A DNA stretch of 14,794 bases from Thioglobus_B sp964403565 (GCA_964403565.1 CAYOFV010000027.1:1-14794); one strand, 5' to 3'. Shown: positions 7,228 to 14,794, counted from the first letter of the stretch. Program-made: numbers and translations. The notes: generated from the sequence alone by a model not told the origin.

Positions 7228-8545
7228 TTTTTTTGGAACTGATGGTATTCGAGGTAAAGTTGGAGAACATCCAATAACTGCTGATTTTTTCTTAAAAATT
7301 GGTTGGGCAGTTGGTTCTGTACTTGCAGCCAAAGGCAAATCAAGTGTAATAATTGGCAAAGATACGCGAGTATCCGGATATATATTTGAATCTGCCCTTG
7401 AGGCAGGATTTTTATCTGCAGGTGTTGATGTTGGTATGCTTGGGCCTATGCCAACTCCGGCAATTGCATATCTAACAAAAGCATACAACGCTAATGCAGG
7501 TGTAGTTATTAGTGCGTCTCATAATCCTTTTTATGACAATGGCGTAAAGTTTTTCTCAGCTGATGGCTTAAAACTTAGTGATGAAGATCAGGCAGAGATT
7601 GAGAAAAAATTATCTGAGCCAATGCAAAGTGTTGATTCGTCAAATTTAGGCAAGGCTAGAAGACATGAGCAACCGCTTGGCAGATATATTGAATTTTGTA
7701 AATCAACATTTGAGCATTCAGCCAATCTGAGAGGATTAAATATTATTGTTGATTGTGCAAATGGCGCAACTTATCACATAGCTGAGTGTGTATTTAAAGA
7801 GCTTGGAGCAAATGTTAGTATTATTAATAATAATCCTGATGGCTTTAATATTAACCAAAATTGTGGAGCAACTGATACAAAACAATTGCAACAAGCTGTA
7901 ATTAACGAAAAAGCTGATTTAGGTATTGCTTTTGATGGCGATGGCGATCGCGTAATGATGGTCGATGCAAATGGTGAGCTAGTTGATGGCGATGAGTTAG
8001 TGTTTATATTGGCTAGTGCTTGGCATGAAGATGGCAGACTAGATAGCAATACTGTTGTAGGTACAAAAATGACAAACCTTGGCATGCGTCATGCTTTAAG
8101 AGGTTTGGGAATTGAGTTTATTGAAGCTGATGTTGGTGATCGTTTTGTAATGGAAAAAATGCAAGAAAATGGATCTGTACTTGGTGGAGAAGGTTCTGGG
8201 CATATCATTTGTTTAAATAAAACTTCTTCTGGCGACGGTATAGTTGCTGCTTTGCAAGTGCTTGAAGTATTGGCAAAAACAAAATCTAGCTTGTCTGCAC
8301 TTAAACAAAAAATGAGTAAGTATCCACAAGTTTTAATAAACGTTAAAGTTAAAGAAAAAATAGATATAGAAAACCATAATGAGCTCAATCTTGCCATACA
8401 AGAGGTGGAGCAAGAACTAGGTGATGAAGGCAGAGTGCTAATTCGAGCATCTGGCACAGAGCCACTAATTCGAGTTATGGTTGAAGCTAAAGATAAAGAC
8501 ATAACTCAATCTAGCGCAGAGAAACTTGCTAAAGTTCTAAGCTAA
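7220..8545 (+). CDS. glmM: Phosphoglucosamine mutase
   Basis: Converts glucosamine-6-phosphate to glucosamine-1-phosphate, the step before GlmU in making UDP-GlcNAc for peptidoglycan and LPS. The protein has 441 residues (E. coli 445). The N terminus FFGTDGIRG is typical of the family. The phosphorylated serine is Ser100 in ISASHNP, the magnesium loop DGDGDR is at 239-244, the substrate loop GGEGSGHI is present around 320-327, and the C-terminal phosphate-binding motif is RASGTEPLIRVM. All catalytic parts are intact. Its ATG overlaps the end of folP by 8 bases, and its stop shares one base with the next start (TAATG), pointing to translational coupling on both sides. Confidence 0.98.
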   Translation: MANFFGTDGIRGKVGEHPITADFFLKIGWAVGSVLAAKGKSSVIIGKDTRVSGYIFESALEAGFLSAGVDVGMLGPMPTPAIAYLTKAYNANAGVVISASHNPFYDNGVKFFSADGLKLSDEDQAEIEKKLSEPMQSVDSSNLGKARRHEQPLGRYIEFCKSTFEHSANLRGLNIIVDCANGATYHIAECVFKELGANVSIINNNPDGFNINQNCGATDTKQLQQAVINEKADLGIAFDGDGDRVMMVDANGELVDGDELVFILASAWHEDGRLDSNTVVGTKMTNLGMRHALRGLGIEFIEADVGDRFVMEKMQENGSVLGGEGSGHIICLNKTSSGDGIVAALQVLEVLAKTKSSLSALKQKMSKYPQVLINVKVKEKIDIENHNELNLAIQEVEQELGDEGRVLIRASGTEPLIRVMVEAKDKDITQSSAEKLAKVLS

Positions 8546-9282
8546 TGAGTTTTGATAGTACTACTATAGTACTAACAGCTCTAATTTTTCTTTGGGCTGG
8601 GTTTGTCCGTACTGGACTGGGATTTGGTGGCGCCGCACTTGGTTTACCATTAATGTTGATTTTAGGCGGAACCCCGCTTTTTTGGCTGCCTTTGATTGGC
8701 GTTCATTTATTATTTTTTTCCTCACTTACTTTATCAAAATCAATAAAAAAAGTTGATTGGAAATATTTAAAGCACTCACTTACATGGATCATCCCGCCAA
8801 CATTAATTGGTGTTGCAGGTCTGCTTAGCTTGCCTGATAAGGTGGTGATAGTTTTTATTTATTCAATTACAATTTTTTATGCAACCACTTGGGTGTTTAA
8901 TCAAAAAATCACCTCGCATAAGTCATGGGTTGATAAATTACTGCTTGTATTTGGTGGTTATGTTGCAGGTACATCTCTTACTGGAGCTCCACTTATAGTT
9001 GCGGTATATATGCGCCATGTGGCAAAGGAATATCTGCGTAATACTCTTTTTGTACTTTGGTTTATATTGGTTAGTATTAAGATGATTACCTTTGTTGCAA
9101 TGGGGGTAGAGATTGACTGGATGCTTGCTATATACCTAATTCCTGTTGCAGCTATTGGACACGTTATTGGCCTTAAAACTCATGACAAAATAATAGCTAA
9201 TGATCAGCTGTTTAAAAAGTGGATTGGATCAGCACTTTTATTAATAAGTTCGTTCGGACTTTTAAAGTTGTTTTTGAGTTAA
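8545..9282 (+). CDS. Sulfite exporter TauE/SafE (TSUP) family permease
   Basis: Integral inner-membrane protein of 245 residues with about seven or eight hydrophobic segments. It shows the internal duplication of the TSUP family: the motif RTGLGFGGAALGLPLML near the N terminus (22-38) and its counterpart GTSLTGAPLIVAVYM in the middle (141-155). Family members export sulfite, sulfoacetate or related organosulfur anions, or serve other anions. The substrate cannot be read from sequence. Its ATG overlaps the glmM stop by one base and it ends 10 bases before rsxA, so it is co-transcribed with both. If the host oxidises sulfur, sulfite export is a reasonable guess, but no sulfur-metabolism gene is visible in the window to support it. 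Confidence 0.88.
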   Translation: MSFDSTTIVLTALIFLWAGFVRTGLGFGGAALGLPLMLILGGTPLFWLPLIGVHLLFFSSLTLSKSIKKVDWKYLKHSLTWIIPPTLIGVAGLLSLPDKVVIVFIYSITIFYATTWVFNQKITSHKSWVDKLLLVFGGYVAGTSLTGAPLIVAVYMRHVAKEYLRNTLFVLWFILVSIKMITFVAMGVEIDWMLAIYLIPVAAIGHVIGLKTHDKIIANDQLFKKWIGSALLLISSFGLLKLFLS

Positions 9283-9292
9283 AATTATTGCC

Positions 9293-9868
9293 ATGAATGA
9301 GTATGTACTAATTCTTGTAAGCACCATATTGGTTAATAACTTTGTACTTGTAAAGTTCTTAGGATTGTGTCCATTTATGGGTGTATCCAAAAAAGTAGAA
9401 ACTGCAATAGGTATGGGTTTTGCTACTACTTTTGTTTTGACATTGGCTAGTATTTCAAGTTATTTAATTAATACCTATATCCTTATTCCATTTGAGATGG
9501 AATATTTACGCACTATTGCCTTTATTGTAACTATTGCTGGAGTAGTAGGCTTTACTGAACTATTGGTAAATAAAACCTCGCCAGTGCTTAAGCAATCTCT
9601 TGGTGTATTTTTACCGCTTATTACTACTAATTGCGCCGTGCTTGGTGTGGCATTACTTAATGTTACTGAAGATAATGGATTCTTGGCATCGATAGTATAT
9701 GGCTTTGGTGCTGCAGTTGGATTTTCTTTTGTATTAGTATTATTTTCATCAATGCGTGAGAGAATTGATAGCGCTAATGTTCCTGGGCCATTTAAAGGCG
9801 CTCCAATTGCACTTATTACTGCTGGACTGATGTCAATGGCATTTATGGGATTTGCAGGGTTGGCATAG
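9293..9868 (+). CDS. rsxA: Rnf/Rsx electron transport complex subunit A
   Basis: Membrane subunit of the Rnf complex, which couples electron flow between NADH and ferredoxin to ion movement, or in E. coli keeps SoxR reduced. The 191-residue protein has six predicted helices and matches the RnfA/NqrE family: ILVNNFVLVKFLGLCPFMGVSK at the N terminus and LPLITTNCAVLGVALL in the middle. Cys26 and Cys114 correspond to the conserved half-membrane cysteines that, with those of the partner subunit RnfE, hold an iron-sulfur centre inside the membrane. This makes the absence of rnfE next door noteworthy. The length equals that of E. coli RsxA to within two residues. It starts 10 bases after the TSUP gene with no clear Shine-Dalgarno; its TAG overlaps the GTG of rsxB. 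Confidence 0.97.
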   Translation: MNEYVLILVSTILVNNFVLVKFLGLCPFMGVSKKVETAIGMGFATTFVLTLASISSYLINTYILIPFEMEYLRTIAFIVTIAGVVGFTELLVNKTSPVLKQSLGVFLPLITTNCAVLGVALLNVTEDNGFLASIVYGFGAAVGFSFVLVLFSSMRERIDSANVPGPFKGAPIALITAGLMSMAFMGFAGLA

Positions 9869-10410
9869 TGCTTGAACAGGTTTTAGTATTTTCAGCTTTA
9901 GCGCTTGGATTGGGAATAATCTTGGGCTACGGAGCAATCCGTTTTAAAGTTGAGGGTAATCCACTAGTAGACCAAATAGATAGCCTTTTGCCACAAACTC
10001 AATGCGGACAATGTAACTTTCCTGGATGTAGGCCGTATGCAGAAGCAATTGCCAATGGCGAAGCTGAAATAAACCAATGCCCGCCAGGCGGACAAGAAGG
10101 TGTTGATAGTATTGCAGAGTTGCTTGGTGTTGAGACTATAGAATTAAATGCCGAACATGGAGATACAAAAGAAGACCACGTGGTCTATGTTGATGAGCAG
10201 ATGTGTATTGGTTGTACACTTTGTATTCAAGCATGCCCAGTTGATGCTTTTGTTGGTTCGTCAAAAGTTATGACCACAGTTATTGAAAAAGAGTGCACAG
10301 GATGCGATTTATGTATTCCTGTGTGCCCAGTTGATTGCATTCATGAAAAAGTTATAAAGCCTACTTTAGGAACATACGTGCCAGATCTTATGGAGTTGAG
10401 AAATGTCTGA
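9868..10410 (+). CDS. rsxB: Rnf/Rsx complex iron-sulfur subunit B
   Basis: Ferredoxin-like subunit that passes electrons within the Rnf complex. The 180-residue protein has one N-terminal membrane anchor (about 5-23). A four-cysteine 4Fe-4S motif follows, with Cys46, Cys49, Cys54 and Cys71 (QCGQCNFPGC). Two ferredoxin-type 4Fe-4S clusters come next: Cys113/116/119 with Cys153, and Cys143/146/149 with Cys123. It is as short as E. coli RsxB (192) and lacks the extra C-terminal clusters of clostridial RnfB. The start is GTG, sharing one base with the rsxA stop (TAGTG). No later ATG would keep the membrane anchor, so the GTG is preferred. It overlaps rsxC by 8 bases. Confidence 0.97.
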   Translation: MLEQVLVFSALALGLGIILGYGAIRFKVEGNPLVDQIDSLLPQTQCGQCNFPGCRPYAEAIANGEAEINQCPPGGQEGVDSIAELLGVETIELNAEHGDTKEDHVVYVDEQMCIGCTLCIQACPVDAFVGSSKVMTTVIEKECTGCDLCIPVCPVDCIHEKVIKPTLGTYVPDLMELRNV

Positions 10411-11923
10411 GTTTGGCTTTAAGGGTGGTATCCATATTCCAAATCCATATCCGGTTAATAAGCCGAAGATAAGACAGGTTAAGCCGCCTGAACAAGCAGT
10501 ATTGTTATTACAACAGCGTGTTGGTGGTGAGGCTAAGCCGTGCGTTAAAGTGGGCGACAAAGTGTTAACTGGTCAAGTTATTGCAAAAACAACGAGTAAA
10601 TTTCCAACTCATGTTCATGCTTCAATTTCTGGTGTTATTTCAGCAATTGAGAAACGACCAATTCCACACCCTTCGGGAATTGATGCAATGTGTATAGTGA
10701 TAGACTCTGACGGTAAAGACGAGTGGATTGATATTGCAAAATGTGAAGACTTTATCAATTGCACTCCCGAAGAAGTAATTACAAGAATTGCAGAGGCTGG
10801 CATTGTTGGCATGGGCGGGGCAGGATTTCCAACTCATGCAAAAATATCTAATGCACAAGGCGCTAAAACCCTAATAGTTAACGCAACTGAGTGTGAGCCA
10901 GGAATTATGTGTGATGATTCTCTTATACAAGAATACCCTCGGGAAGTTATACGTGGAACCGAAGTTTTAATGCATGCTTGCGGAGCAAAGGATGCAATTG
11001 TAGCTATTGAGGATGACAAACAAGAGGCATTTAACTCGCTACTATTGTATAACTTTAATGACCGTATAACCATTAAACAAATTCCAACAAAATATACATC
11101 TGGAGCTGAAAAATTATTAATCAAATCATTGCTTAATATTGAGATACCGTCTGGCGAATATGCATCCGATTATGGGGTATTGTGTCAAAATGTTGGAACA
11201 GTAAAGGCAATACATGATGCGGTAATTGACAACAAACCTCTAATCTCAAGAGTTGTTACAGTTACTGGGTCGGCTGTTAATGAGCCACGTAATTATGAAG
11301 CAAGATTAGGCACTTCTTTCGCATCAGTTGTTGAGCAGTCAAAACCTGATGGCAATAAACATCACATACGTATGGGCGGAATGATGATGGGAGTTGATAT
11401 ACCAAATTCTGAGTACTCAATTTGTAAGATTACTAATTGTATCTTTGTAAATGATTATGAGCCAAGACCAGAAGCAAAAGAATGTATTCGTTGTTCATCA
11501 TGTGCTCAAGTTTGTCCGGTCAATTTATTGCCACAACAGCTGTATTGGTACGCTAAGAGTGAAAATATTGAAAAAGCAAATGATTATAATTTGGGTGATT
11601 GTATAGAATGTGGGTGTTGCGCATATGTTTGTCCAAGCAACATTCCTTTATCAGAATATTTCATTTTTGCTAAAGCCTTAAGTAGAAAGCTTGAACGCGA
11701 AGATGAAAGAACTAATGCCGCAAGAAAGCGCTTTGAATTTAAAGAGTACAGGGTTGAGCGCAATAAACGCGAACGCGCTGAAATGATGGCTGCTAAGAAA
11801 AAAGCTTTAAAAGCAAAGATGGCAAAAGACAAAGAAAAGAATGGCGAAAACAAAGATAAAATTGCAGCAGCAATGGATCGTGTAAACAAAGCCAAAAAGG
11901 ATAAGAAAGATGCGGATGCATAA
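10403..11923 (+). CDS. rsxC: Rnf/Rsx complex subunit C (NADH-binding, 4Fe-4S)
   Basis: Peripheral subunit that takes electrons from NADH, related to the NuoF/Nqo1 flavoprotein of complex I. The 506-residue protein starts with the RnfC barrel-sandwich region (GGIHIPNPYPVNKP). It has the glycine-rich GMGGAGFPTHAK at 136-147, NATECEPG at 160-167, an SLBB-type region near 265-300, and two 4Fe-4S motifs: Cys361/364/367/371 and Cys400/403/406/410. The last 80 or so residues are Lys/Ala/Glu-rich and probably helical or coiled. That tail is much shorter than the repeat-filled tail of E. coli RsxC (740 residues). A good Shine-Dalgarno GGAG (10392-10395) lies 7 bases before the ATG. It overlaps rsxB by 8 and rsxD by 14 bases. 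Confidence 0.97.
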   Translation: MSEFGFKGGIHIPNPYPVNKPKIRQVKPPEQAVLLLQQRVGGEAKPCVKVGDKVLTGQVIAKTTSKFPTHVHASISGVISAIEKRPIPHPSGIDAMCIVIDSDGKDEWIDIAKCEDFINCTPEEVITRIAEAGIVGMGGAGFPTHAKISNAQGAKTLIVNATECEPGIMCDDSLIQEYPREVIRGTEVLMHACGAKDAIVAIEDDKQEAFNSLLLYNFNDRITIKQIPTKYTSGAEKLLIKSLLNIEIPSGEYASDYGVLCQNVGTVKAIHDAVIDNKPLISRVVTVTGSAVNEPRNYEARLGTSFASVVEQSKPDGNKHHIRMGGMMMGVDIPNSEYSICKITNCIFVNDYEPRPEAKECIRCSSCAQVCPVNLLPQQLYWYAKSENIEKANDYNLGDCIECGCCAYVCPSNIPLSEYFIFAKALSRKLEREDERTNAARKRFEFKEYRVERNKRERAEMMAAKKKALKAKMAKDKEKNGENKDKIAAAMDRVNKAKKDKKDADA

Positions 11924-12860
11924 TGATAATTTAACTACTAACCAAGTAATGCGCCAAGTAATTTATGCATTAATGCTCGGTGTAGTTGCGCATTTTTATT
12001 TTTATGGATTTGGTGTTGTTGTACAAATATTTTTGGCAGTTTTAACAGCTATTACTGCTGAAGCGCTAATACTAAAAATTCGCAAAATACCTATAGCGCC
12101 ATCTATAAGCGATGGCTCGGCAATACTTAGTGCAGTTCTACTTGCTATAGCTATTCCGTCAATAGCCCCTTGGTGGATTATTGTTGTAGGGGTAGGGTTT
12201 GCGATAGTATTTGGCAAACAATTGTATGGAGGGCTAGGTAACAATCCATTTAACCCAGCAATGCTAGGCTATGCATTTTTACTTATCTCATATCCTTTGC
12301 AGATGACTTCATGGCAATCATCATTTATTGATTTATCAACTAGTTTTGATATTATTTTTAATTATGCAAATATAGATGGTTATACTGGCGCAACCCGATT
12401 AGATGATATTAAAACTTCAATTGCATTGGGCAAGTCTTTTTCAGAAATAAATATTGCATCTATTGAGGCTCTAGTTATAAATATCGCATTCTTATTGGGT
12501 GGTTTGTATTTATTAGCAAGAAAGGTGATTTTTTGGCATATTCCAGTTAGTTTTTTAGCAGGAATAGCTATTATATCTTCGTTGTTGTATTTAACTGATT
12601 CAAGTGTGTATTTAGCGCCAAATTCTCATCTACTACTTGGTGGAACAATGCTAGGTGCGTTTTTTATTGCAACCGATCCAGTAACTGCAGCCACAACTAA
12701 AAAAGGCAGAATTATATACGGCCTATTAATCGGCGTTCTAATTGTTGTTATTCGTACCTTTGGCGGTTACCCAGATGCAATTGCATTCTCGATACTGTTA
12801 ATGAATATCACTACTCCTTTAATTGATTACTATACTCGTGATCGAGTATTTGGCAGGTAG
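11910..12860 (+). CDS. rsxD: Rnf/Rsx complex membrane subunit D (flavin carrier)
   Basis: Membrane subunit of the Rnf complex, homologous to NqrB, which carries a covalently bound FMN. The protein has 316 residues and many hydrophobic helices. It shows the family stretch GGLGNNPFNPAMLGYAFL (about 108-125) and the flavin-attachment motif TGAT at 159-162 (context DGYTGATRLDD), with Thr162 the predicted FMN-linked residue. The C-terminal motif ATDPVTAATTKKGRIIYG is also typical. Two ATG codons lie at 11910 and 11916. The first is preferred because AAGGA (11897-11901) sits 8 bases upstream. It overlaps rsxC by 14 bases. The flavin transferase ApbE needed to load FMN is not in the window. It ends 5 bases before rsxG. 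Confidence 0.96.
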   Translation: MRMHNDNLTTNQVMRQVIYALMLGVVAHFYFYGFGVVVQIFLAVLTAITAEALILKIRKIPIAPSISDGSAILSAVLLAIAIPSIAPWWIIVVGVGFAIVFGKQLYGGLGNNPFNPAMLGYAFLLISYPLQMTSWQSSFIDLSTSFDIIFNYANIDGYTGATRLDDIKTSIALGKSFSEINIASIEALVINIAFLLGGLYLLARKVIFWHIPVSFLAGIAIISSLLYLTDSSVYLAPNSHLLLGGTMLGAFFIATDPVTAATTKKGRIIYGLLIGVLIVVIRTFGGYPDAIAFSILLMNITTPLIDYYTRDRVFGR

Positions 12861-12865
12861 GCATT

Positions 12866-13462
12866 ATGCATCCAGTAATTAAATCAGGATTATTATTGTT
12901 TGTTTTTACTATTATTAGTATTTTCTTTGTTGCGAGTACACAAACCAATACTAAGGATCTAATTAAGCATAACCAAGAACAGTTGTTAATTAAGCGCTTG
13001 GGTGAGCTTGTATCAGGATATGACAATAATATTGTAGCCGATAGATATAAAAAGACAATCAACTTGCATAACATCAAACAAGAGGTGAGTATTTTTCCAG
13101 CGAAGAAAAATAATAAGGTTTTTGCATATTTAATAGAGCACGTATACCCAAATGGATATAGTGGAGATATTCGCTTACTTACTGGTTTTGATACCAATTT
13201 TAAGCTTTTAGGCGTAAGAGTAATAGCACATAAAGAAACTCCAGGATTGGGGGATAAAGTCGAAACAAAAAAATCTAGCTGGATTAAACAGTTCAGTGGG
13301 TTATCGTTAAGTAATCCAGATAAAAGAGAGTGGAAAGTAAAGCGTGACGGTGGTCATTTTGATCAGTTTACTGGTGCAACTATTACTCCACGTGCAATTG
13401 TTAGTGCTACTTATCAAGTTCTAGATTTATTCAGCAAGCAAGGCTTGCTGAATAATAAATAA
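12866..13462 (+). CDS. rsxG: Rnf/Rsx complex subunit G (periplasmic flavoprotein)
   Basis: Rnf subunit with one N-terminal membrane helix (about 7-23) and a periplasmic FMN-binding domain, related to NqrC. In the 198-residue protein the sequence HKETPGLGDK (122-131) precedes the flavin site TGAT at 169-172 (context DQFTGATITPRAIV), with Thr172 the expected phosphoester-linked FMN residue. The length is close to E. coli RsxG (206). It lies 5 bases after rsxD. A perfect 12-bp inverted repeat covers its last codons. Only 3 bases separate its stop from queA; in the standard rnfABCDGE order, rnfE would follow here. Confidence 0.95.
   Translation: MHPVIKSGLLLFVFTIISIFFVASTQTNTKDLIKHNQEQLLIKRLGELVSGYDNNIVADRYKKTINLHNIKQEVSIFPAKKNNKVFAYLIEHVYPNGYSGDIRLLTGFDTNFKLLGVRVIAHKETPGLGDKVETKKSSWIKQFSGLSLSNPDKREWKVKRDGGHFDQFTGATITPRAIVSATYQVLDLFSKQGLLNNK
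13427..13455 (+). other. Perfect 12-bp inverted repeat (RNA hairpin) at the rsxG-queA junction
   Basis: TTATTCAGCAAG (13427-13438) and CTTGCTGAATAA (13444-13455) are exact reverse complements around a 5-base loop CAAGG. The hairpin lies in the last codons of rsxG and ends 10 bases before the queA ATG. The downstream sequence is A-rich (TAAATAAAAA), not T-rich, so it is not a standard rho-independent terminator on the plus strand. It may protect or process the 3' end of the rsx message, or lower queA translation. The pairing is seen; the function is inferred. Confidence 0.75.
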
Positions 13463-13465
13463 AAA

Positions 13466-14479
13466 ATGTTACTAAGTGATTTTGATTTTGATCTGCCGAA
13501 ATCTTTAATTGCACAAAACCCTCCAAAAAATAGAACAGATTCTCGACTTTTAGTCGCACAATCGCCAATTATCGATGCAAAATTTGCCAATATAGGTGAT
13601 TTTTTACAAGAGGGTGATTTATTGGTAATGAATAATACCAAGGTAATACCTGCAAGATTATTTGGCAATAAGACATCTGGAGGCAAGGTTGAAATAATGC
13701 TTGAGCGTCTGTTAAATGACGTTCAAGTATTGGCCATGATAAGGGCATCTAGAGCTCCGAAAATAGGGTCTGAGATAATTCTAGAAAATAATGAAAAAGT
13801 TAAGGTTTTGGATAAAAATGCAAGTTTTTATACTCTTGAGTTTGCAACGGATTCATTGGTAAATTTACTTGAAGATATTGGTCATATACCACTGCCGCCA
13901 TATATTGAACGCTCAGATAAAGATGAAGATCAAACGCGCTATCAAACAGTATATGCAAAACATAGTGGAGCGGTTGCAGCGCCTACCGCAGGATTGCATT
14001 TTGATGATGATTTAATAAATGCGTTAAAGAAAAAAGGTGTTGACACGGCTTTTGTTACCTTGCATGTGGGTGCAGGTACTTTTCAGCCAGTAAAGGTTGA
14101 AAATATTACTACACATAAAATGCACAGTGAGTATTATGAAATTGATCAAGAAACTGTAGATAAAATCAACCAAACTAAAGCTAAAGGTGGGCGAGTGATT
14201 GCCGTTGGAACTACAGCTGTTAGGTCGCTAGAATCTGCCGCTAGTAGCGGAGGGTTGAAAGCAAAAAAAGAAGACACAGATATTTTTATCTACCCAGGAT
14301 ATGAATTTAAAGTTGTAGATAAAATGATCACTAACTTCCATTTGCCGAAGTCATCACTACTTATGCTAGTTAGCGCTTTTATTGGCAAGGACAGAATGTT
14401 TGAAATTTATCAGCATGCTATTGAGAATGAGTACCGATTTTTCTCATATGGTGATGCAATGTTGTTAGACAAGGCTTAA
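13466..14479 (+). CDS. queA: S-adenosylmethionine:tRNA ribosyltransferase-isomerase
   Basis: Transfers and isomerises the ribosyl part of S-adenosylmethionine onto preQ1 in tRNA, making epoxyqueuosine, a late step of queuosine synthesis at wobble position 34. The 337-residue protein is slightly shorter than E. coli QueA (356). Family signatures are seen throughout: DFDLPKSLIAQNPP near the N terminus, LLVMNNTKVIPARLFG at 52-67, HSGAVAAPTAGLHF at 166-179, TLHVGAGTFQPVK at 198-210, THKMHSEYY, GTTAVRSLES and TNFHLPKSSLLMLV. It starts 3 bases after rsxG with no Shine-Dalgarno and right behind the hairpin. The usual partner tgt does not follow; a HIT-family gene does, one base downstream. Confidence 0.98.
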   Translation: MLLSDFDFDLPKSLIAQNPPKNRTDSRLLVAQSPIIDAKFANIGDFLQEGDLLVMNNTKVIPARLFGNKTSGGKVEIMLERLLNDVQVLAMIRASRAPKIGSEIILENNEKVKVLDKNASFYTLEFATDSLVNLLEDIGHIPLPPYIERSDKDEDQTRYQTVYAKHSGAVAAPTAGLHFDDDLINALKKKGVDTAFVTLHVGAGTFQPVKVENITTHKMHSEYYEIDQETVDKINQTKAKGGRVIAVGTTAVRSLESAASSGGLKAKKEDTDIFIYPGYEFKVVDKMITNFHLPKSSLLMLVSAFIGKDRMFEIYQHAIENEYRFFSYGDAMLLDKA

Positions 14480-14480
14480 T

Positions 14481-14794
14481 ATGATTTATGAAAATGATTT
14501 AGTAAGTGTGAAAGTTGAGTCAAGTGAAATCCCTTGGATAAAGGTATTTACTCAGAGAAAGATTAAAGAATTTAGTGAGTGTACGCTAGATGAAAAAACT
14601 GAAATTTTTCGCATTATTGATATTGCTGAAAAACTAATGCTTAAGTATTTCAAAGCAGATAAGATCAATATCGCATCATTTGGCAACATGTTGCCTCACG
14701 TTCATTGGCATGTAATGGCTCGTTTTGAAAACGATAGTTATTTCCCAGAGCCGATGTGGGGGCAAAAGCAGCGAGAATCTGACTTAGATTTGCC
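14481..14794 (+). CDS. HIT (histidine triad) family protein, partial
   Basis: The reading frame opens at ATG 14481, one base after the queA stop, and stays open for 104 codons to the window end, so the C terminus is missing. It contains the histidine triad LPHVHWHVMARF with His73, His75 and His77, preceded by INIASFGNM and followed by FPEPMWGQKQRE. These features are typical of the proteobacterial HIT proteins related to diadenosine polyphosphate hydrolases. HIT proteins are nucleotidyl hydrolases or transferases using the middle histidine; the substrate here is unknown. The tight spacing suggests it belongs to the same transcription unit as queA. Confidence 0.92.
   Translation, partial: MIYENDLVSVKVESSEIPWIKVFTQRKIKEFSECTLDEKTEIFRIIDIAEKLMLKYFKADKINIASFGNMLPHVHWHVMARFENDSYFPEPMWGQKQRESDLDL

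Noticed and set aside
11916..12860. Alternative start of rsxD at the second ATG (11916)
   Set aside because: The Shine-Dalgarno AAGGA lies 8 bases before the first ATG but 14 before the second, so the first fits better. The difference is only two residues.
13427..13465. Rho-independent terminator between rsxG and queA
   Set aside because: The stem is good but no T-run follows on the plus strand. Read on the minus strand it would have no gene to end, and the stem is not followed by T there either.
1..14794. Mobile element, prophage, CRISPR array, toxin-antitoxin or defence system
   Set aside because: No transposase, integrase, regularly spaced repeat, att-like duplication or unknown accessory gene was seen. 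Nearly every base is accounted for by conserved chromosomal genes.
14481..14794. HIT gene being a broken pseudogene
   Set aside because: The frame is open to the window edge with an intact histidine triad; it is cut only by the end of the window.

Overview
This window is a compact, AT-rich stretch of a gammaproteobacterial chromosome made of housekeeping and membrane-bioenergetics genes. The evidence is an alanyl tmRNA with an E. coli-like tag, the lptE-holA pair, the ftsH-folP-glmM order, an E. coli-type RnfB/RsxB, and a TauE/SafE (TSUP) permease. The low GC, very short gaps and the TSUP gene next to rnf would suit a streamlined marine lineage such as the sulfur-oxidising SUP05/Thioglobus group. 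That placement is a guess from gene content and base composition, not proven here.

Left block, minus strand (5-4330): transcription runs leftward as lptE, holA, proA, tyrS, followed by ssrA (tmRNA). lptE/holA and holA/proA overlap by 11 and 13 bases, and tyrS starts 12 bases after the proA stop, so these look like one operon. ssrA has its own strong -10 box in the 71-base gap after tyrS. The block covers LPS export (LptE), replication clamp loading (HolA), proline synthesis (ProA), tyrosine charging (TyrS) and ribosome rescue (tmRNA).

Divergent intergenic region (4331-4477): this holds a plausible sigma-70 promoter toward lptE, and a near-consensus heat-shock (sigma-32) promoter plus a short imperfect direct repeat toward ftsH.

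Right block, plus strand (4478-14794): ftsH, folP, glmM, a TSUP permease, rsxA/rnfA, rsxB, rsxC, rsxD, rsxG, queA and a HIT-family gene cut by the window end. No gap exceeds 20 bases and many genes overlap, so it reads as one long transcription unit. It joins membrane proteolysis (FtsH), folate and cell-wall precursor synthesis (FolP, GlmM), a predicted anion exporter, an ion-translocating Rnf electron-transport complex, and queuosine tRNA modification (QueA).

Most notable points: rnfE is missing from its usual place after rsxG, and a perfect 12-bp hairpin lies at exactly that junction. ftsH carries a heat-shock-type promoter although its usual upstream partner ftsJ/rrmJ is absent. The tmRNA tag reads ANEDNYALAA. 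I see no mobile element, CRISPR array, phage gene, toxin-antitoxin pair or defence system. There is no gene-free stretch over 300 bases, and I found no convincing new multi-gene system.
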